Positions 57,401 through 64,000 of a stretch of DNA of 64,000 bases are shown piece by piece. Source of the stretch: Castanea sativa (taxonomy: Eukaryota; Streptophyta; Magnoliopsida; Fagales; Fagaceae); NCBI RefSeq assembly GCF_040712315.1, contig NC_134020.1:13177251-13241250 (forward strand), in the 5' to 3' direction. The translations under genes and the position numbers were made by a program. Each line of letters opens with the position of its first letter. The stretch's first letter is position 1. The notes under the pieces were generated by a model, which was not told the origin of the DNA, ran no database searches, and worked only from the letters and a program-made list of their open reading frames with translations.

Positions 57401-60400
57401 GAAATTGATGTCTTGTCATTTGTTAAACGAACCTTAGTTATGCCGGGTCCTCGGACCTCCTACTTTGGGGAAATTAACATTTGAGGCTACCGTTCTTAAG
57501 AATCAAACGAAACTTGGTTAAGTGTAGTCCTCGGACCACAAACCTTGTGGAAATTGATGTCTTGTCATTTGTTAAACAGAACCTTAGTTATGCCGGGTCC
57601 TCGGACCTCCTACTTTGGGGAAATTAACATTTGAGGCTACCGTTCTTAAGAATCAAACGAAACTTGGTTAAGTGTAGTCCTCGGACCACAAACCTTGTGG
57701 AAATTGATGTCTTGTCATTTGTTAAACAGAACCTTAGTTATGCCGGGTCCTCGGACCTCCTACTTTGGGGAAATTAACATTTGAGGCTACCGTTCTTAAG
57801 AATCAAACGAAACTTGGTTAAGTGTAGTCCTCGGACCACAAACCTTGTGGAAATTGATGTCTTGTCATTTGTTAAACAGAACCTTAGTTATGCCGGGTCC
57901 TCGGACCTCCTACTTTGGGGAAATTAACATTTGAGGTTACAATCCTTAAGAATCAAACAAAAACTTGGTTAAGTGTAGTCCTCGGACCACAAACCTTGTG
58001 GAAATTGATGTCTTGTCATTTGTTAAACAGAACCTTAGTTATGCCGGGTCCTCGGACCTCCTACTTTGGGGAAATTAACATTTGGGGCTACTGTTCTTAA
58101 GAATCAAACAGAAACTTGGTTACGTGTAGTCCTCGGACCACAAAGCTTGTGGAAATTGATGTCTTGTCATTTGTTAAACAGAACCTTAGTTATGCCGGGT
58201 CCTCGGACCTCCTACTTTGGGGAAATTAACATTTGAGGTTACAATCCTTAAGAATCAAACAAAAACTTGGTTAAGTGTAGTCCTCGGACCACAAACCTTG
58301 TGGAAATTGACGTCTTGTCATTTGTTAAACAGAACCTTAGTTATGCCGGGTCCTCGGACCTCCTACTTTGGGGAAATTAACATTTGAGGTTACAATCCTT
58401 AAGAATCAAACAAAAACTTGGTTAAGTGTAGTCCTCGGACCACAAACCTTGTGGAAATTGATGTCTTGTCATTTGTTAAACAGAACCTTAGTTATGCCGG
58501 GTCCTCGAACCTCCTACTTTGGGGAAATTAACATTTGAGGCTACTGTTCTTAAGAATCAAACAGAAACTCGGTTAAGTGTAGTCCTCGGACCACAAACCT
58601 TGTGGAAATTGATGTCTTGTCATTTGTTAAACAGAACCTTAGTTATGCCGGGTCCTTGGACCTCCTACTTTGGGGAAATTAACATTTGAGGTTACAATCC
58701 TTAAGAATCAAACAGAAACGTGGTTAAGTGTAGTCCACGGACCACAAACCTTGTGGAAATTGATGTTTTGTCATTTGTTAAACGTAACCTTAGTTATGCC
58801 GGGTCCTCGGACCTCCTACTTTGGGGAAATTAACATTTGAGGCTACCGTTCTTAAGAATCAAACGAAACTCGGTTAAGTGTAGTCCTCGGACCACAAACC
58901 TTGTGGAAATTGATGTCTTGTCATTTGTTAAACAAAACCTTAGTTATGCCGGGTCCTCGGACCTCCTACTTTGGGGAAATTAACATTTGAGGCTACTGTT
59001 CTTAAGAATCAAACGAAACTTGGTTAAGTGTAGTCCTCAGACCACAAACCTTATGGAAATTGATGTCTTGTCATTTGTTAAACAGAACCTTAGTTATGCC
59101 GGGTCCTCGGACCTCCTACTTTTGGGGAAATTAACATTTGAAGCTACTGTTCTTAAGAATCAAACGAAACTTGGTTAAGTGTAGTCCTCGGACCACAAAC
59201 CTTGTGGAAATTGATGTCTTGTCATTTGTTAAACGGAACCTTAGTTATGCCGGGTCCTCGGACCTCCTACTTTGGGGAAATTAACATTTGAGGCTACTGT
59301 TCTTAAGAATCAAACGAAACTTGGTTAAGTGTAGTCCTCGGACCACAAACCTTGTGGAAATTGATGTCTTGTCATTTGTTAAACAGAACCTTAGTTATGC
59401 CGGGTCCTCGGACCTCCTACTTTGGGGAAATTAACATTTGAGGATACAGTGCTTAAGAATCAAACAGAAACTTGGTTAAGTGTAGTCCTCGGACCACAAA
59501 CCTTGTGGAAATTGACGACTTGTTATTTGTTAAACAGAACCTTAGTTATGCCGGGTCCTCGGACCTCCTACTTTGGGGAAATTAACATTTGAGGTTACAA
59601 TCCTTAAGAATCAAACAAAAACTTGGTTAAGTGTAGTCCTCGGACCACAAACCTTGTGGAAATTGACGTCTTGTCATTTGTTAAACAGAACCTTAGTTAT
59701 GCCGGGTCCTCGGACCTCCTACTTTGGGGAAATTAACATTTGAGGCTACTGTTCTTAAGAATCAAACAGAAACTTGGTTAAGTGTAGTCCTCGGACCACA
59801 AACCTTGTGGAAATTGATGTCTTGTCATTTGTTAAACAGAACCTTAGTTATGCCGGGTCCTCGGACCTCCTACTTTGGGGAAATTAACATTTGAGGTTAC
59901 AATCCTTAAGAATCAAACAAAAACTTGGTTAAGTGTAGTCCTCGGACCACAAACCTTGTGGAAATTGACGTCTTGTCATTTGTTAAACAGAACCTTAGTT
60001 ATGCCGGGTCCTCGGACCTCCTACTTTGGGGAAATTAACATTTGAGGTTACAATCCTTAAGAATCAAACAAAAACTTGGTTAAGTGTAGTCCTCGGACCA
60101 CAAACCTTGTGGAAATTGATGTCTTGTCATTTGTTAAACAGAACCTTAGTTATGCCGGGTCCTCGAACCTCCTACTTTGGGGAAATTAACATTTGAGGCT
60201 ACTGTTCTTAAGAATCAAACAGAAACTCGGTTAAGTGTAGTCCTCGGACCACAAACCTTGTGGAAATTGATGTCTTGTCATTTGTTAAACAGAACCTTAG
60301 TTATGCCGGGTCCTTGGACCTCCTACTTTGGGGAAATTAACATTTGAGGTTACAATCCTTAAGAATCAAACAGAAACGTGGTTAAGTGTAGTCCCCGGAC

Positions 60401-63400
60401 CACAAACCTTGTGGAAATTGATGTTTTGTCATTTGTTAAACAGAACCTTAGTTATGCCGGGTCCTCGGACCTCCTACTTTGGGGAAATTAACATTTGAGG
60501 CTACTGTTCTGAAGAATCAAACAGAAACTCGGTTAAGTGTAGTCCTCGGACCACAAACCTTGTGGAAATTGATGTCTTGTCATTTGTTAAACAAAACCTT
60601 AGTTATGCCGGGTCCTCGGACCTCCTACTTTGGGGAAATTAACATTTGAGGCTACTGTTCTTAAGAATCAAACAGAAACTTGGTTAAGTGTAGTCCTCGG
60701 ACCACAAACCTTGTGGAAATTGATGTCTTGTCATTTGTTAAACAGAACCTTAGTTATGCCGGGTCCTCGGACCTCCTACTTTTGGGAAATTAACATTTGA
60801 GGCTACTGTTCTTAAGAATCAAACAGAAACTTGGTTAAGTGTAGTCCTCGGACAACAAACCTTGTGGAAATTGATGTCTTGTCATTTGTTAAACAGAACC
60901 TTAGTTATGCCGGGTCCTCGGACCTCCTACTTTGGGTAAATTAACATTTGAGGCTACTGTTCTTAAGAATCAAACAGAAACTTGGTTAAGTGTAGTCCTC
61001 GGACCACAAACCTTGTGGAAATTGATGTCTTGTCATTTGTTAAACGGAACCTTAGTTATGCCGGGTCCTCGGACCTCCTACTTTGGGGAAATTAACATTT
61101 GAGGCTACTGTTCTTAAGAATCAAACAGAAACTTGGTTAAGTGTAGTCCTCGGACCACAAACCTTGTGGAAATTGATGTCTTGTCATTTGTTAAACAGAA
61201 CCTTAGTTATGCCGGGTCCTCGGACCTCCTACTTTGGGGAAATTAACATTTGAGGTTACAATCCTTAAGAATCAAACAAAAACTTGGTTAAGTGTAGTCC
61301 TCGGACCACAAACCTTGTGGAAATTGACGTCTTGTCATTTGTTAAACAGAACCTTAGTTATGCCGGGTCCTCGGACCTCCTACTTTGGGGAAATTAACAT
61401 TTGAGGCTACTGTTCTTAAGAATCAAACAGAAACTTGGTTAAGTGTAGTCCTCGGACCACAAACCTTGTGGAAATTGATGTCTTGTCATTTGTTAAACAG
61501 AACCTTAGTTATGCCGGGTCCTCGGACCTCCTACTTTGGGGAAATTAACATTTGAGGTTACAATCCTTAAGAATCAAACAAAAACTTGGTTAAGTGTAGT
61601 CCTCGGACCACAAACCTTGTGGAAATTGACGTCTTGTCATTTGTTAAACAGAACCTTAGTTATGCCGGGTCCTCGGACCTCCTACTTTGGGGAAATTAAC
61701 ATTTGAGGTTACAATCCTTAAGAATCAAACAAAAACTTGGTTAAGTGTAGTCCTCGGACCACAAACCTTGTGGAAATTGATGTCTTGTCATTTGTTAAAC
61801 AGAACCTTAGTTATGCCGGGTCCTCGAACCTCCTACTTTGGGGAAATTAACATTTGAGGCTACTGTTCTTAAGAATCAAACAGAAACTCGGTTAAGTGTA
61901 GTCCTCGGACCACAAACCTTGTGGAAATTGATGTCTTGTCATTTGTTAAACAGAACCTTAGTTATGCCGGGTCCTCGGACCTCCTACTTTGGGGAAATTA
62001 ACATTTGAGGTTACAATCCTTAAGAATCAAACACAAACTTGGTTAAGTGTAGTCCTCGGACCACAAACCTTGTGGAAATTGATGTCTTGTCATTTGTTAA
62101 ACAGAACCTTAGTTATGCCGGGTCCTCGGACCTCCTACTTTGGGAAAATTAACATTTGAGGTTACAATCCTTAAGAATCAAACAAAAACTTGGTTAAGTG
62201 TAGTCCTCGGACCACAAACCTTGTGGAAATTGATGTCTTGTCATTTGTTAAACAAAACCTTAGTTATGCCGGGTCCTCGGACCTCCTACTTTGGGGAAAT
62301 TAACATTTGAGGCTACTGTTCTTAAGAATCAAACAGAAACTTGGTTAAGTGTAGTCCTCGGACCACAAACCTTGTGGAAATTGATGTCTTGTCATTTGTT
62401 AAACAAAACCTTAGTTATGCCGGGTCCTCGGACCTCCTACTTTGGGGAAATTAACATTTGAGGCTACTGTTCTTAAGAATCAAACAGAAACTTGGTTAAG
62501 TGTAGTCCTCGGACCACAAACCTTGTGGAAATTGATGTCTTGTCATTTGTTAAACAGAACCTTAGTTATGCCGGGTCCTCGGACCTCCTACTTTGGGGAA
62601 ATAAACAGTTCAGACTACTGTACTAAAGAAACAAACAGAAACTTGGTTAAGTGTAGTCCTCGGACCACAAACCTTGTGGAAATTGATGTCTTGTCATTTG
62701 TTAAACAAAACCTTAGTTATGCCGGGTCCTCGGACCTCCTACTTTGGGGAAATTAACATTTGAGGCTACTGTTCTTAAGTTTGAATGGTTTTCTTGGTTT
62801 AGTGTAGTCCTCGGACCACAAACCTTGTGGAAATTGATGTCTTGTCATTTGTTAAACAGAACCTTAGTTATGCCGGGTCCTCGGACCTCCTACTTTGGGG
62901 AAATTAACATTTGAGGCTACCGTTCTTAAGAATCAAACGAAACTGGGTTAAGTGTAGTCCTCGGACCACAAACCTTGTGGAAATTGATGTCTTGTCATTT
63001 GTTAAACAGAACCTTAGTTATGCCGGGTCCTCGGACCTCCTACTTTGGGGAAATTAACATTTGAGGTTACAATCCTTAAGAATCAAACAAAAACTTGTTT
63101 AAGTGTAGTCCTCGGACCACAAACCTTGTGGAAATTGATGTCTTGTCATTTGTTAAAACGTAACCTTAGTTATGCCGGGTCCTCGGACCTCCTACTTTGG
63201 GGAAATTAACATTTGAGGCTACCGTTCTTAAGAATCAAACAGAAACTTGGTTAAGTGTAGTCCTCGGACCACAAACCTTGTGGAAATTGATGTCTTGTCA
63301 TTTGTTAAACAGAACCTTAGTTATGCCGGGTCCTCGGACCTCCTACTTTGGGAAAATTAACATTTGAGGTTACAATCCTTAAGAATCAAACAAAAACTTG

Positions 63401-64000
63401 GTTAAGTGTAGTCCTCGGACCACAAACCTTGTGGAAATTGATGTCTTGTCATTTGTTAAACAGAACCTTAGTTATGCCGGGTCCTCGGACCTCCTACTTT
63501 GGGGAAATTAACATTTGAGGTTACAATCCTTAAGAATCAAACAAAAACTTGGTTAAGTGTAGTCCTCGGACCACAAACCTTGTGGAAATTGATGTCTTGT
63601 CATTTGTTAAACGAACCTTAGTTATGCCGGGTCCTCGGACCTCCTACTTTGGGGAAATTAACATTTGAGGTTACAATCCTTAAGAATCAAACAAAAACTT
63701 GGTTAAGTGTAGTCCTCGGACCACAAACCTTGTGGAAATTGATGTCTTGTCATTTGTTAAACAGAACCTTAGTTATGCCGGGTCCTCGAACCTCCTACTT
63801 TGGGGAAATTAACATTTGAGGCTACTGTTCTTAAGAATCAAACAGAAACTCGGTTAAGTGTAGTCCTCGGACCACAAACCTTGTGGAAATTGATGTCTTG
63901 TCATTTGTTAAACAGAACCTTAGTTATGCCGGGTCCTTGGACCTCCTACTTTGGGGAAATTAACATTTGAGGTTACAATCCTTAAGAATCAAACAGAAAC
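45450..64000 (+). repeat. 151-bp satellite array, about 123 monomers, open at the right edge
   Basis: The landmark cttaagaatcaaac recurs at 45461, 45612, 45763, 45914, 46065, 46216, 46367, 46517 and on to 63981; the mean spacing is about 150.6 bp. All copies have the same orientation. Each holds gtcctcggac twice (positions 34 and 104 of a monomer that starts at cttaag). Two main forms differ in one segment: ggctactgttc/aaacagaaac and ggttacaatcc/aaacaaaaac. Divergence between copies is low, mostly single changes and 1-3 bp indels. Short frames found inside the array (near 49058, 57915, 58987 and 62442) only reflect the repeat. Confidence 0.97.

Noticed and set aside
49058..62756. Open frames of 60-104 codons inside the array (49058-49249, 57915-58100, 58987-59178, 62442-62756)
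   Set aside because: They translate the repeat itself and appear only where indels happen to remove a stop. They have no start context or domain.
45461..64000. CRISPR-like array of regular repeats
   Set aside because: The whole 151-bp unit repeats head to tail without unique spacers, and the context is a plant gypsy element. It is a satellite.

Overview
This window looks like heterochromatic DNA from a flowering plant. Every recognisable coding stretch belongs to a transposable element, the initiator-methionine tRNA primer sites are of the plant Ty1/copia type, and a Tat-lineage Ty3/gypsy element with two RNase H domains is present, a lineage known from plants. The copia, LINE and gypsy families fit a eudicot, perhaps a woody one; that last step is a guess from general familiarity. 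I found no host gene, rRNA, tRNA or CRISPR array.

Layout. 1-6807: a SIRE/Maximus-like copia element on the minus strand, pol broken, gag almost gone, 3' LTR beyond the left edge, followed by a chimeric pile of LTR pieces. 6808-8344: non-coding repeat sequence with Helitron-like termini and microsatellites. 8357-13757: two LINE copies on the minus strand, a short 5'-truncated one with a 12-bp target duplication and a long one interrupted by a copia solo LTR (9679-11120) with a perfect 5-bp target duplication. 13758-19709: AT-rich sequence with repeat families shared with 7500-8344 and Helitron-like 3' ends. 19710-21088: a 5'-truncated LINE on the plus strand ending in poly(A). 21089-24740: no gene seen. 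24741-30965: a minus-strand copia element lacking integrase core and reverse transcriptase, with a solo LTR of its own family inside gag. 30966-37773: a second, badly decayed copia element of the same family on the plus strand, joined head to head with the first and followed by an LTR that faces the wrong way. 37774-39336: unassigned, with one LINE fragment.

39337-64000 is the most notable part. A Tat-lineage gypsy element has a 691-bp 5' LTR, a primer site, a broken gag-protease region and one intact pol frame of about 1,060 codons. Starting only about 55 bp after the pol stop, a tandem array of a roughly 151-bp monomer runs without a break for 18.5 kb to the right edge (about 123 copies). 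It sits where the 3' untranslated region of the element should be, so the likeliest reading is a satellite that grew out of a retrotransposon 3'UTR. Monomer variants recur at multiples of the monomer, often 11 units, which suggests a higher-order repeat.

The parts do not form a pathway. They record successive insertions: copia LTRs into LINEs and into copia, LINEs into Helitron-like repeats, and satellite growth from a gypsy element. All calls come from reading the sequence; no alignment or database search was run.
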